DNA from: Chitinophagaceae bacterium
GTDB lineage: Bacteria; Bacteroidota; Bacteroidia; Chitinophagales; Chitinophagaceae
Direction: 5' to 3'
DNA: 40,018 bases
Assembly: GCA_023251255.1 (NCBI GenBank)
Contig: JAHEZD010000004.1
Span: 1 to 40,018, forward strand
The notes beneath the pieces are model-generated. The model was not told where the DNA came from. It did not search any database and worked only from the letters and a program-made list of their open reading frames with translations. How positions within the stretch are numbered: the stretch's first letter is position 1; every line of letters starts with the position of its first letter. Positions 1 to 7,865 of the stretch are shown one piece after another. Made by a program: the position numbers and the translations under genes.

Positions 1-197
1 GAATGAGGGTGAGGTCTGAAAACAGCAGGTATAATAGCTCTTAAAAGAATCAAACCTTCTACAAGAAGGTATCCAACATCAATAATAGCAAGGGCTTGCA
101 AGAAATTATTAGCTACTTAGCTTGACGCCAATACGCAAAATGTGGGACAGCCAAGAAATTCATATAGGGAAACCAGCGAATTGAATTTAAACAGCTT
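1..197. other. gene-free flank at window start
   Basis: No convincing coding region is visible on either strand. On the minus strand it is the 3' flank of the amidophosphoribosyltransferase gene. It contains a short hairpin (ACCTTCT at 54-60, loop ACA, AGAAGGT at 64-70) that is followed, in the minus direction, by a T-rich stretch. This could be a weak terminator for that gene, but it lies about 130 bases past the stop codon. Nothing else is supported. Confidence 0.35.
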
Positions 198-2045
198 CTA
201 ATACCCCCTCACATCCTTTCCTTCCATATAATTCAAGAAAGCTTTGTTGCAAACTTTGTTGCCCCCAGGTGTTGGATAATTGCCAGTAAAATACCAATCG
301 CCTGTATTAGTTGGGCAGCTATCATGTAGGTCTTCAATAGTTTGATAAATAACCTGAACCGGAATATCAATACCTGATGGAGTAATCAATTCTGCAATTT
401 TATCGGAGATTTCCTGTGTAGTAAATGGTTTGTAAATTTGACGCACTGCATTCTCTGAATGGAGTTTATTGGTGTCTTGCAGTTCCTTTATTTTATCCAA
501 TGTTTCCGCCAATACATTTTCCATTCCCCTCTCTTTCAATAAAGCAGTAGCGGCTTTAAAAGCAATGAAATCTCCCATTTTGCTCATGTCAATACCATAA
601 CAATCTGGGTAACGGATTTGTGGTGCTGAGGAAACAACAATAATTTTCTTGGGTTTCAGGCGCGCCAGCATCGTGATAATACTTTGCTTTAAAGTGGTGC
701 CACGAACAATACTATCATCAATTACTACCAGGGTGTCTTCATGATCTTTTACAGTACCATAAGTAATGTCATACACGTGCTGCACCATTTCGTCTCGGTT
801 GGCATCTTCTGTAATGAAGGTCCTAAGCTTTACATCCTTAATGGCAATTTTTTCCTGACGGATTTTCCTGTTAATCATTTCCTCCAGTTTCTCAGCAGGC
901 ACTTTTTCCTTCCAGCTTAAAATCCTTTCAACCTTAATCTTGTTCAGGTATTCTTCCATGCCTTTTACCAAACCATAAAAAGCCACTTCCGCCGTATTGG
1001 GTATGTAGGAGAAAATAGTGTTCTTCAAATCGTAATTGATACTTTCCAGAACAGTCTTGCTGAGATGGTGTCCCAAGGCAATCCTTTCACGATAAATTTT
1101 TTCATCACTTCCTCTTGAAAAGTAGATCCTTTCAAAAGAGCAAGCCCTTCTTTCTTTGGGCTCAATTACTTGTTGAATAGTGTAATTGCCTTTATTATCT
1201 ACTACCAAGGCTTTTCCGGGCAATAGTTCCAATACTTCATTCTCACCAACATTGAATGTTGTTCTGATTGCTGCTCGTTCGCTGGCTGCAACAATGACTT
1301 CTTCATTAATATAGTAATAAGCTGGACGGATGCCATGTGCGTCTCTCATTACAAAACTGTGCCCATTGCCTGTTAATCCACCTACGGTAAAGCCACCATC
1401 AAATAAAGGAATGGCTTTTTTTAAAGCGCCACCAATATCTGCATGATTGGGATTCTTTTCATCTTCTTTACAGATGTAATAATGCACTGTTTCCATCATT
1501 GCAGCAAGGTCACTTTGCTTTTGAAAAGTCCCTGGATTGATATTCAGGTGCTGGTACAACTCTTCTGTATTCACCAAATTGAAATTACCAGCCAATGCCA
1601 AATTCTTTCCTGTTTGTGTATGGCGTTTTAAAAAGGGATGGCAGAATTCCACATTGTTTTTACCCTGGGTACCATAACGCAAATGACCTAATAACAATTC
1701 TCCTAACATTGATACATGGCCTTTCATTAAACCAGGATGCTGTTTAATATCTGGCTGGTATTTTTCCAGTTCTTTTACTTCTTCCCCAATCTTTGAAAAG
1801 ATATCCGCAATAGGTTGCTGGGCACAGCTTCTTAATCTTGACATGAACGGGTAACCTGGTTCCACATCCAGTTTTACAGTTGCCACACCTGCACCATCCT
1901 GACCACGGTTATGCTGTTTTTCCATTAATAGGTACAGTTTATTCAGGCCGTAGGTTACCGTTCCATATTTCTGGAGATAAAATGAAAAAGGCTTACGAAG
2001 ACGAATGTAAGCAAGACCACATTCGTGTTTAATTGCGTCGCTCAT
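198..2045 (-). CDS. purF: amidophosphoribosyltransferase (PurF-type), long form
   Basis: Catalyses the first committed step of purine synthesis: glutamine plus PRPP gives phosphoribosylamine, in the cytoplasm. The N-terminus begins MSDAIKHECG, so Cys9 would be the Ntn-hydrolase nucleophile exposed after removal of an 8-residue propeptide. GHLRYGTQG and LALAGNFN follow the glutaminase-domain pattern. The phosphoribosyltransferase domain carries the PRPP-binding signature VVIDDSIVRGTT and, before it, FERIYFSRGSD. At 615 residues it is about 100 longer than the E. coli enzyme (about 505). The extra length includes residues inserted just after the nucleophile and a C-terminal extension. It stands alone here, with no other purine genes nearby. 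A strong hairpin ends only 16 bases before the start codon. The family is certain; the role of the extra segments is unknown. Confidence 0.93.
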   Translation of the reverse strand: MSDAIKHECGLAYIRLRKPFSFYLQKYGTVTYGLNKLYLLMEKQHNRGQDGAGVATVKLDVEPGYPFMSRLRSCAQQPIADIFSKIGEEVKELEKYQPDIKQHPGLMKGHVSMLGELLLGHLRYGTQGKNNVEFCHPFLKRHTQTGKNLALAGNFNLVNTEELYQHLNINPGTFQKQSDLAAMMETVHYYICKEDEKNPNHADIGGALKKAIPLFDGGFTVGGLTGNGHSFVMRDAHGIRPAYYYINEEVIVAASERAAIRTTFNVGENEVLELLPGKALVVDNKGNYTIQQVIEPKERRACSFERIYFSRGSDEKIYRERIALGHHLSKTVLESINYDLKNTIFSYIPNTAEVAFYGLVKGMEEYLNKIKVERILSWKEKVPAEKLEEMINRKIRQEKIAIKDVKLRTFITEDANRDEMVQHVYDITYGTVKDHEDTLVVIDDSIVRGTTLKQSIITMLARLKPKKIIVVSSAPQIRYPDCYGIDMSKMGDFIAFKAATALLKERGMENVLAETLDKIKELQDTNKLHSENAVRQIYKPFTTQEISDKIAELITPSGIDIPVQVIYQTIEDLHDSCPTNTGDWYFTGNYPTPGGNKVCNKAFLNYMEGKDVRGY

Positions 2046-2061
2046 GGTAGTATATAAAAAG

Positions 2062-2091
2062 AAAGTGGCGAAGTTACTGCTTCGCCACTTT
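2062..2091 (-). terminator. strong hairpin between FMN reductase and purF genes
   Basis: A perfect 12-bp stem, AAAGTGGCGAAG (2062-2073) against CTTCGCCACTTT (2080-2091), encloses a 6-base loop. In the minus direction it is followed by CTTTTTATA, and in the plus direction by TTATG. It is a good intrinsic terminator for the upstream minus-strand gene. The purF start at 2045 is only 16 bases beyond it, so purF has almost no room for its own promoter downstream of the hairpin. Confidence 0.75.
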
Positions 2092-2099
2092 TATGAATG

Positions 2100-2651
2100 T
2101 TATTTGTGCTGATGTTTTACACTTTCTGCCAACCATAGGAATTCCCTAACAAATGTGTCAACCGATGATTGGAATGCTCCATCCAAAAGGTTGCCTTCTG
2201 CGTCAAATTTTTTGTCAACATGGGGTGTAATCAATAAATAAGGGGATGGAATCCCAAATAAAGCTGGCACTAGCAGCAGCAATTGCTGCGAACTTCTTGC
2301 CCCGCCCAGTGCACCTACTGATGCTGTTGCCAAGCCAAATGCTTTTCGCATTTGTTTGGGGAAATGGTCCAATAAATTTTGTAGTGCAGGGGAGTAACTG
2401 CCATTGTATTCAGGTGTAACAATTACAAATGCATCTGCTGCAAACATCCGTTCTGCCAATGGCTTGAACTTTTCAGGGGTTTCACCCACGCTGATGAATA
2501 CTTTTTGTAAAAGTCCCAAATCATAGTCACGCACATCAATCAATCCTACATTGTGGCTGGATTTTTCTTTCAGTTGCTTTTCCAGAAAAAGGGCGAGCCT
2601 ATTGGTAACGCTTGTTGCCCTTGGGCTTCCGCTAATTATTTCTATATTCAT
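2100..2651 (-). CDS. NADPH-dependent FMN reductase family protein
   Basis: Flavodoxin-like NAD(P)H:FMN/quinone reductase, cytoplasmic. The start at 2651 gives 183 residues beginning MNIEIISGSPRATSVTNRL. This is the classic first beta-strand and phosphate-binding loop (SGSPR) of the family, and EYNGSYSPALQNLLD is the conserved PEYN-G-PALKN flavin-contact region near residue 90. An in-frame ATG at 2735 would add 28 residues without homology to the fold, so I prefer 2651. It is the last gene of the redox/pirin group on the minus strand, separated by about 100 bases from the first pirin gene, and is followed by a strong hairpin. A role in quinone or azo-compound reduction is inferred from the family and neighbours. 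The exact substrate is not known. Confidence 0.85.
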   Translation of the reverse strand: MNIEIISGSPRATSVTNRLALFLEKQLKEKSSHNVGLIDVRDYDLGLLQKVFISVGETPEKFKPLAERMFAADAFVIVTPEYNGSYSPALQNLLDHFPKQMRKAFGLATASVGALGGARSSQQLLLLVPALFGIPSPYLLITPHVDKKFDAEGNLLDGAFQSSVDTFVREFLWLAESVKHQHK

Positions 2652-2753
2652 TGATTCTTTTTGTTTACCAGTTACAGAATGAAAACTAAACTGCGGTTGT
2701 GTCCTGCACTTATACCATATAACATCATTCGGCAACGCAAAGTAGTAATCTGT

Positions 2754-3464
2754 TTAGTGATTGATGGGTACTTCAATCACAATAAATTCGGCTTCTTGCT
2801 CGGCGGTAAAATTTATTCTTGAGGTTTCCCAAATGCCAATGGCATCCCTTCTCTCAATGATTTGCCCATTCACTTCTAGGCTTCCTTCTAACACAAAAAC
2901 ATACAGCGCCTTATTTTGTTGGTTCAGGTCATAATTTAATGATTGCCCTTTCTCTAACCAGCCCAGACCCAGTTTGGCATTTTGGTTTATCCAACAATGT
3001 TCCGTTCCTTCCTCATTGCTGATAATAGTTTGCAAACGGTTCTTCCTGTCTTCTTTTGCAAAAAACCTTTTTTGGTAACGTGGTGCAATGTTCTGCAGTT
3101 TTGGTTCAATCCAAATTTGTAGGAACTGCACATCATCATCACCAATATTATGTTCCTCATGCTTCAATCCTGTGCCTGCACTCATAATTTGAACCCAATC
3201 CTTTTCCACCACTTCGCTGTAACCCATGTTGTCTTTATGGTTCATTTTTCCGGCCAGCATCACAGAAATGATTTCCATGTTCACATGTGGGTGAAGTCCA
3301 AATCCGCCACTTGGCTTTACCACATCATCATTAAACGTGTGCAATAAACCAAAGTTTTTCTGAACAGGGTTTTGATAAGAGGAAAAGCTAAAAGAAAACT
3401 TACTGATAAGCCAGCCGATATCTTTTGTGCCCCTGTTTTCAGCGTTATAAGTAATGTACTTCAT
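2754..3464 (-). CDS. pirin family protein (copy 1)
   Basis: Bicupin of the pirin family (236 residues), cytoplasmic. The metal-binding residues of the N-terminal cupin are present: the HPH pair in GFGLHPHVNME (around residue 60) and the HEE triplet in GTGLKHEEHN (around 100), corresponding to the two histidines, His and Glu that bind Fe in human pirin. Some bacterial pirins have quercetin 2,3-dioxygenase activity; whether this one does cannot be read from sequence. The gene starts 7 bases after the OsmC stop and belongs to a tight minus-strand run DoxX-OsmC-pirin. It is similar in length and motifs to the pirin at 5910-6626 and more distant from the longer one at 5010-5894. Confidence 0.92.
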   Translation of the reverse strand: MKYITYNAENRGTKDIGWLISKFSFSFSSYQNPVQKNFGLLHTFNDDVVKPSGGFGLHPHVNMEIISVMLAGKMNHKDNMGYSEVVEKDWVQIMSAGTGLKHEEHNIGDDDVQFLQIWIEPKLQNIAPRYQKRFFAKEDRKNRLQTIISNEEGTEHCWINQNAKLGLGWLEKGQSLNYDLNQQNKALYVFVLEGSLEVNGQIIERRDAIGIWETSRINFTAEQEAEFIVIEVPINH

Positions 3465-3471
3465 GGTTTTT

Positions 3472-3852
3472 TTATTGAATGCTGCTATTAATAGTTGATT
3501 GTCCCAATAAGGTTTTGCTTACCGGACAAGCTTTGGCAATTTCCAGTAAACGTTGTTTTTGCTCTTCTGTTAACTCGCCTTGCACACCAATATTCCTTAC
3601 AAAAGAACTAGTGCCATTCTCTCTTGATAAATGGACGGATACGTCAATTGTTTCCACCAACCATTGTTTCCTATCAGCATACATGCGTAGTGTAATGGCT
3701 GTACAGCTGGCCAGTGATGCCTCCAACAATTCATCTGGTGCAGGTGCTGTATCTGTACCTCCAGCACTTTGGGGTTCGTCTGCAAAAAAAGAATGCCTGC
3801 CATTGTTCAATGTCAGTCTGTATTTGGAAGAAGCAATACTGGCTGTTGTCAT
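3472..3852 (-). CDS. OsmC/Ohr family peroxiredoxin-like protein
   Basis: Small (126 residues) OsmC-fold protein. Members of the family reduce organic hydroperoxides with a pair of cysteines. Both are visible: Cys in LEASLASCTAITLRMYADRK (around residue 50) and Cys in ACPVSKTLLGQ (around 110). It lacks the C-terminal extension of some OsmC relatives. The start codon lies 2 bases from the stop of the DoxX-like gene, and the stop is 7 bases before the pirin start, so translation is probably coupled in one mRNA. Its presence with pirins, a flavin reductase and a MarR regulator points to an organic peroxide or electrophile response. That pathway assignment is inference. Confidence 0.9.
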   Translation of the reverse strand: MTTASIASSKYRLTLNNGRHSFFADEPQSAGGTDTAPAPDELLEASLASCTAITLRMYADRKQWLVETIDVSVHLSRENGTSSFVRNIGVQGELTEEQKQRLLEIAKACPVSKTLLGQSTINSSIQ

Positions 3853-3854
3853 AT

Positions 3855-4247
3855 TTAGTTGAATGATTGGGTAAACTGTATTGGTTTTACCATGCCAAGG
3901 TACTTTTCTTTATGTTGAAAAAGGCCAACTACATTCAATATCATCATGAAAATTCCAATGCCAGGTTGATGTGCTATTAACAATTCAAAGAGCATGATGT
4001 TGATGGTGATGGGTGCAATTAATACTAAAGCCAATGCTCTTGTTCTTGGAACAAACAATAGCAATGATAAAGACACTTCCAGCAGTTTCACCACCAATAA
4101 GAATTTAGTGGAAAAAAGGATGCCTGCAAATGTTCCTGCTGTACCTGGAATAGGTGGCGCGGGAATAAAGTGCAAGAAATAATTCAAGCCAAATACCAAA
4201 TAGATAATGGCCAATAGGTACACAGGTATGCTTTTAATGAATTTCAT
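3855..4247 (-). CDS. DoxX-like small integral membrane protein
   Basis: 130 residues with four predicted membrane segments, roughly at residues 8-26 (YLLAIIYLVFGLNYFLHFIP), 45-64, 70-92 and 95-112. This layout and the early FGLNYF-type motif fit the DoxX/DoxD-like family. In other bacteria, family members associate with redox stress proteins or thiosulfate:quinone oxidoreductase. Cotranscription with OsmC and pirin (2-base gap) supports a role at the membrane in the same oxidative or electrophile response. Biochemical function is unknown for most members. Confidence 0.75.
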   Translation of the reverse strand: MKFIKSIPVYLLAIIYLVFGLNYFLHFIPAPPIPGTAGTFAGILFSTKFLLVVKLLEVSLSLLLFVPRTRALALVLIAPITINIMLFELLIAHQPGIGIFMMILNVVGLFQHKEKYLGMVKPIQFTQSFN

Positions 4248-4298
4248 TATTGACAGTTTTTAATGTAGAAAGGTTTTTGGAAAGAATGCGAGAGATAA

Positions 4299-4330
4299 TG
4301 TATGCCACACTTTAGGAGATGTGGCATACA
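4299..4330 (-). terminator. hairpin after yceI-like gene
   Basis: A perfect 11-bp stem, TGTATGCCACA (4299-4309) against TGTGGCATACA (4320-4330), has a 10-base loop. It sits between the YceI gene stop (4345) and the DoxX start (4247). In the minus direction it is followed by a moderately T-rich stretch (TTATCTCTC). It probably ends or attenuates the yceI transcript before the DoxX-OsmC-pirin run. Confidence 0.6.
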
Positions 4331-4344
4331 ATGAAATGATATGT

Positions 4345-4872
4345 TTAGGCTTGTTTGATCATTTGTACAGCTAAGTGAAGTTTCACCTCATCACTAACCA
4401 CCACGCCACCAGCTTCTGTAACTGCACCCCATGTTAGACCAAAATCTTTGCGGTTGATCTTTCCCCCAATTTCAAATCCAGATTTTACTTGACCATAAGG
4501 ATCTGTAGCTGTGCCGCCATATTCGACACCTAATACTATTGATTTGGTTACACCACGAAGGGTAAGATTGCCGGTCAATGTGTATTCTTCATCGCTGATT
4601 TTTGTAAAAGATGTTGATACAAAAGAAAGTTTAGGGAATTTTTCTGCTGCAAAGAAATCATCGCTCTTTAAGTGGCCGTCTCTTTGCTCGTTGTTGGTGG
4701 AAATACTGTTCACATCTGCTTCGAAAGAAATTTTCGCATCACTGAAATCTGCTTGTTCAGCTTCCATAGTTGCATCAAATTTGGTGAAGCTGCCGGTTAC
4801 GTTGGTAATCATTAAGTGTTTCACTTTGAAAGTGATTTCACTGTGTGCTGTGTCGATTTTGTAAGTTGACAT
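4345..4872 (-). CDS. YceI family lipid-binding protein
   Basis: 175-residue YceI-domain protein, a lipocalin-like barrel that binds polyisoprenoids in characterised members. It begins directly with the domain (MSTYKIDTAHSEITFKVKHL), with no signal peptide, so a cytoplasmic location is likely, unlike the periplasmic E. coli protein. Other family landmarks are GSFTKFDATM (around residue 28), FPKLSFVSTSF, LTGNLTLRGVTKSI (around 95) and DFGLTWG. It is flanked by pirin genes and probably belongs to the MarR-linked stress block. The roughly 137-base gap upstream of its start is long enough for an independent promoter. Confidence 0.92.
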   Translation of the reverse strand: MSTYKIDTAHSEITFKVKHLMITNVTGSFTKFDATMEAEQADFSDAKISFEADVNSISTNNEQRDGHLKSDDFFAAEKFPKLSFVSTSFTKISDEEYTLTGNLTLRGVTKSIVLGVEYGGTATDPYGQVKSGFEIGGKINRKDFGLTWGAVTEAGGVVVSDEVKLHLAVQMIKQA

Positions 4873-5009
4873 GTTGTTTGGTTTTAATTGTTGATTGTAT
4901 AATTATGATTAATATTTATGCTTCGATAAAAGCTTAATTTATGTTCCTTATTTGAATGGAGTTGAAGCCACAGAAGTTCAATGCATATTCTTCAGCGTAT
5001 CCAAAAAAT

Positions 5010-5894
5010 TTACTCCACTGTTTCAGGATAAGCTTCAATCAGTACACCCATTTTACCTTGTTGGTAATCCTTGAATGCTTCCATGATTTCTGTTTGTGTG
5101 TTCATCACAAATGGACCATGGCTTGCAATTGGTTCATTGATGGGTTCACCGCTGCCTACAAAAAACAATGTGTCTGCTGTGGCTTTTATCGTGAATGCTT
5201 CGCCATCATTATTGAACAAGGCCAATTGCTTGTTTGTCAATACTTCTTTATCGTTAATGGTCAATTCACCACTTAACACATACAACAAAGTATTGTGTGC
5301 GGAAGGGAAATTGAAAATGAAGGATCCACCGTTTTTCATTTCGCCCATGGCTGTGGTAACATCTGTAAATGTTGGAATGATACCTTTTACATCATTGATT
5401 TTACCTGCTGGAATACGGATGCGTGTGAGGCCATCTTCTGTAACAACAGTGGGTGTTTCTTCCGCACTGGCTGGGTAGTATTTTGGCTGCTCCATTTTAT
5501 TGGCAGCAGGTGTGTTCACCCAAACCTGCAATAATTCTTGCTCACCCCCATGTTCGAAAATATCATCAGGCATACGTTCACTGTGGATGATTCCCATGCC
5601 AGCACTTGTCCATTGTGTGCCACCTGCATATACCACATGATTATTGCCCCTACTGTCCTGATGATGGACGCCACCTTTGTAAATAAAACTCACTGGTGAA
5701 AATCCACGATGCGGATGTGGCCCAACACCTTGCTGATATACAGGGATATTCTTATCAGCTACTGCTTTTCCATGATGGAAAACCAGGAATGGACTGAAGA
5801 ATTCGCCACCGTTGGGCAACAGTTCCTGTACCTGTATGTTGCCAACATTTATTGGGTGGCCTTTAATAATTTTATTGATTGTCTTGGTTGACAT
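5010..5894 (-). CDS. pirin family protein (copy 2, long form)
   Basis: 294-residue pirin, longer than the other two in this window and of the typical bacterial pirin length. The first cupin has GPHPHRGF (the two metal-binding histidines, around residue 60) and GMGIIHSERMP (His and Glu ligands, around 105), so the metal site looks intact. GNNHVVYAGGTQWTSAG is the conserved inter-strand segment. The C-terminal cupin is shorter on recognisable motifs, as is normal. It lies 15 bases downstream of the pirin at 5910-6626 and is probably cotranscribed with it. Pirins in bacteria have been reported as quercetinases and as modulators of central metabolism; no specific role is evident here. Confidence 0.93.
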   Translation of the reverse strand: MSTKTINKIIKGHPINVGNIQVQELLPNGGEFFSPFLVFHHGKAVADKNIPVYQQGVGPHPHRGFSPVSFIYKGGVHHQDSRGNNHVVYAGGTQWTSAGMGIIHSERMPDDIFEHGGEQELLQVWVNTPAANKMEQPKYYPASAEETPTVVTEDGLTRIRIPAGKINDVKGIIPTFTDVTTAMGEMKNGGSFIFNFPSAHNTLLYVLSGELTINDKEVLTNKQLALFNNDGEAFTIKATADTLFFVGSGEPINEPIASHGPFVMNTQTEIMEAFKDYQQGKMGVLIEAYPETVE

Positions 5895-5909
5895 AATTTA
5901 TATTCCTTC

Positions 5910-6626
5910 TTAATTTTTTAATTTCATTGGAACTTCCATCAACAATAATTCTGCATCATTGTCTGCTGTGATGTTCAAAGCTTCTGTTTCAGTGATTCCT
6001 AATCCATCCCTTTCATTTAAGGCAATACCATTAATCGTTACATCACCTTTGATGACGAAAGCATAAATGCCATTTTCAGGAAGATGGGTTTGGTAGGTTG
6101 TTTCAAATCCTTTGCCCAAATTGCCTAAGGTGAACCATGCATCTTGATTAATCCAAACTGCATGGTCATCATCTGGAGCAACCACTGTTAGGAGTTGGTT
6201 CTGCCTGTTTTCTGGTAAGAAAGTTCTCTGGTCATAACGTGGTTCAATATTCCTTTTTTTAGGAAACACCCATATCTGTAGAAATTTGACCTCTTTGTCA
6301 TGATTGGCATTGGTTTCACTGTGGGCAATACCGCTACCTGCGCTCATGATCTGAACGTCGCCTTGTTTGATGATTTTATCCCTACCAGTACTGTCTTGAT
6401 GGTGCAAGTCGCCAGATAATGGTATGGAAACAATTTCCATGTTATCGTGGGGGTGCTTGCCAAAACCCATACCAGCGGCAACTGTATCATCGTTCAATAC
6501 CCTGAGCAGGCCAAAACTGTGCCTCTCCTCATTGTGGTACCCAGCAAAGCTGAATGTGTGGTAACTGTTTAACCAGCCATGCTCTGCATGGCCCCTTGAA
6601 TTGGCTGTATGTAATATCGTTTTCAT
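5910..6626 (-). CDS. pirin family protein (copy 3)
   Basis: 238-residue pirin with an intact metal site: GFGKHPHDNME around residue 58 and GSGIAHSET around 102. Its N-terminal sequence (ILHTANSRGHAEHGWLNSYHTFSFAGY) and length place it with copy 1 at 2754-3464 rather than the long copy 2. It is the first structural gene after marR. The 56-base gap between the two contains a 14-bp sequence that is repeated upstream of marR (see regulatory sites), which suggests direct control by that regulator. Catalytic activity is unknown. Confidence 0.93.
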   Translation of the reverse strand: MKTILHTANSRGHAEHGWLNSYHTFSFAGYHNEERHSFGLLRVLNDDTVAAGMGFGKHPHDNMEIVSIPLSGDLHHQDSTGRDKIIKQGDVQIMSAGSGIAHSETNANHDKEVKFLQIWVFPKKRNIEPRYDQRTFLPENRQNQLLTVVAPDDDHAVWINQDAWFTLGNLGKGFETTYQTHLPENGIYAFVIKGDVTINGIALNERDGLGITETEALNITADNDAELLLMEVPMKLKN

Positions 6627-6653
6627 AAATGCTCCTTTTTGTTTCTAAATGCG

Positions 6654-6667
6654 TGTATGTACATGTA
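6654..6667. promoter_or_regulatory. candidate MarR operator, downstream copy
   Basis: TGTATGTACATGTA occurs here, between the marR stop and the first pirin start, and again at 7160-7173 upstream of marR. Each copy contains the overlapping palindromes ATGTACAT and TACATGTA. MarR dimers bind palindromes of about this size. The exact 14-base repetition flanking the regulator gene is the evidence; binding is inferred. Confidence 0.6.
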
Positions 6668-6682
6668 TTTATTTAAAAAAAA

Positions 6683-7141
6683 TCAAACTTCCTTTTCCCT
6701 GAATTTTTCAAGCAGGCTGTTCAGCTTTGCAGCGTCATCATTGCTGATGTCCGTGGACGCATTCATAATGGCATCCAGCTTTACGGTGGATGATTCCAAT
6801 ATACTGATACCTGCTTGGGTCAAGCTCATTACAGTTTGCCTAGCATCTTCTGTTCCTTGGTTGCGCTTGATTAGTTTCTTCTCTTCCAATCTGTCCAGAA
6901 TCCTTGGTACGTTCGAATTTTTCTCGATCATACGACCGGCAATGTCCTTAACGCACATCTGTTCCGGATGTTTGCCTTTTAATATTCTCAGCACATTGTA
7001 CTGCTCGTGTGTAAGGCCAAAATCCTTCAGTTCTTTGCAACTCAATGTCTTCAACCACCAAGCGGTGTACATAATGTTCAATCCTGCTTTCTGCACTTCG
7101 TTTTTAAATTTATTGCTCTGTATGGCTTGTTCCAGTTTCAT
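6683..7141 (-). CDS. MarR family transcriptional regulator
   Basis: 152-residue winged-helix DNA-binding protein of the MarR family. The recognition-helix/wing region is PEQMCVKDIAGRMIEKNSNVPRILDRLEEKKLIKR, with the wing signature RNQGTEDARQTVMSLTQAG (around residues 85-120). One cysteine (in MCVKD) lies at the start of the DNA-binding domain and another in LKTLSCKELKD near residue 36. The latter position is compatible with redox or electrophile sensing, but that is inference. It heads the minus-strand block of pirins, YceI, DoxX, OsmC and FMN reductase. Matching 14-bp sites lie just upstream of its own start and between it and the first pirin gene, so autoregulation plus control of the block is the simplest reading. 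Confidence 0.92.
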   Translation of the reverse strand: MKLEQAIQSNKFKNEVQKAGLNIMYTAWWLKTLSCKELKDFGLTHEQYNVLRILKGKHPEQMCVKDIAGRMIEKNSNVPRILDRLEEKKLIKRNQGTEDARQTVMSLTQAGISILESSTVKLDAIMNASTDISNDDAAKLNSLLEKFREKEV

Positions 7142-7154
7142 TGATAAAGCAAAT

Positions 7155-7173
7155 ATACATGTATGTACATGTA
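7155..7173. promoter_or_regulatory. candidate MarR operator, upstream copy
   Basis: This region holds the perfect palindrome ATACATGTAT (7155-7164), immediately joined to the 14-mer TGTATGTACATGTA (7160-7173) that recurs at 6654-6667. It starts 14 bases upstream of the marR start codon, where a repressor would block transcription or initiation. It is the stronger of the two sites because two overlapping palindromes are combined. Confidence 0.65.
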
Positions 7174-7235
7174 ATTTCCAAATTTATTTTTCTCCACTTA
7201 TATTTCTTGGTAATTCAGTAGTAATTTGATTCAAG

Positions 7236-7865
7236 TTATACCAACCCATTTTCTACGGCTACCCTAACAAGTCCTGCGGTATTCTTTACATTCAATTTAT
7301 GGAGTAAACTTATTCTGTGGTTCTCGACAGTATGGGGACTTAGGAATAATTTTTCAGCAATTTCCTGATTGGTATGTTCTTGTACTATGAGTTGAAGCAC
7401 TTCCTTTTCCCTGCGGGAAAGCACCAACTTTTGCTGCTTCCTGTTCTTGAAGCTGTCCTGTATAATCTCTTGGCTCAATCTGGTAGAAAGGTATTGGCCA
7501 CCATTGTACACTGTTTTAACTGCCTCTATGATGGTGGTATCATCTGCATCTTTTAATAAGTAACCTTGACAACCTATTTTCAACATTTTCTTTACCTGTA
7601 CAATTACATCAAAACTGCTTAGCACAATTATTTTTATTAGGGGGTACTGCTGCTGTATTAACTGTGCCAAATAAGGGCCCTGTAGGTCGGGCAATTGCAT
7701 ATCCAACAATAGTATGTCTGGCTGCTGCTGTGCAATACCTTCCAATAGTTCCTTGCCGGAGCCATAAGCAGCAATGACCTGCATGCCTTCCACGCTGCCG
7801 AGTACATTCACCAGTCCATTCCTTACAATGGGGTGATCATCTGTTATGCTGATTTTTATGTTCAT
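7236..7865 (-). CDS. NarL/FixJ-type (LuxR) response regulator
   Basis: 209-residue two-component response regulator. The receiver domain (residues 1-120) has the acidic pair DD at 9-10, phospho-acceptor Asp55 in ILLLDMQLPD, and the conserved Lys in GCQGYLLKDAD. The C-terminal LuxR-type helix-turn-helix (about 145-205) is LSRREKEVLQLI, then TNQEIAEKLFLSPHTVENH. Its start overlaps the stop of the kinase gene by 4 bases (ATGA), a standard sign of translational coupling and a cognate pair. The targets are unknown; a 7-2-7 inverted repeat upstream of the kinase gene is a candidate autoregulatory site. Confidence 0.95.
   Translation of the reverse strand: MNIKISITDDHPIVRNGLVNVLGSVEGMQVIAAYGSGKELLEGIAQQQPDILLLDMQLPDLQGPYLAQLIQQQYPLIKIIVLSSFDVIVQVKKMLKIGCQGYLLKDADDTTIIEAVKTVYNGGQYLSTRLSQEIIQDSFKNRKQQKLVLSRREKEVLQLIVQEHTNQEIAEKLFLSPHTVENHRISLLHKLNVKNTAGLVRVAVENGLV

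Noticed and set aside
3479-3862. 127-codon plus-strand reading frame opposite the OsmC gene
   Set aside because: It lies wholly antisense to a well-supported OsmC coding sequence with conserved cysteines. The protein has no family resemblance.
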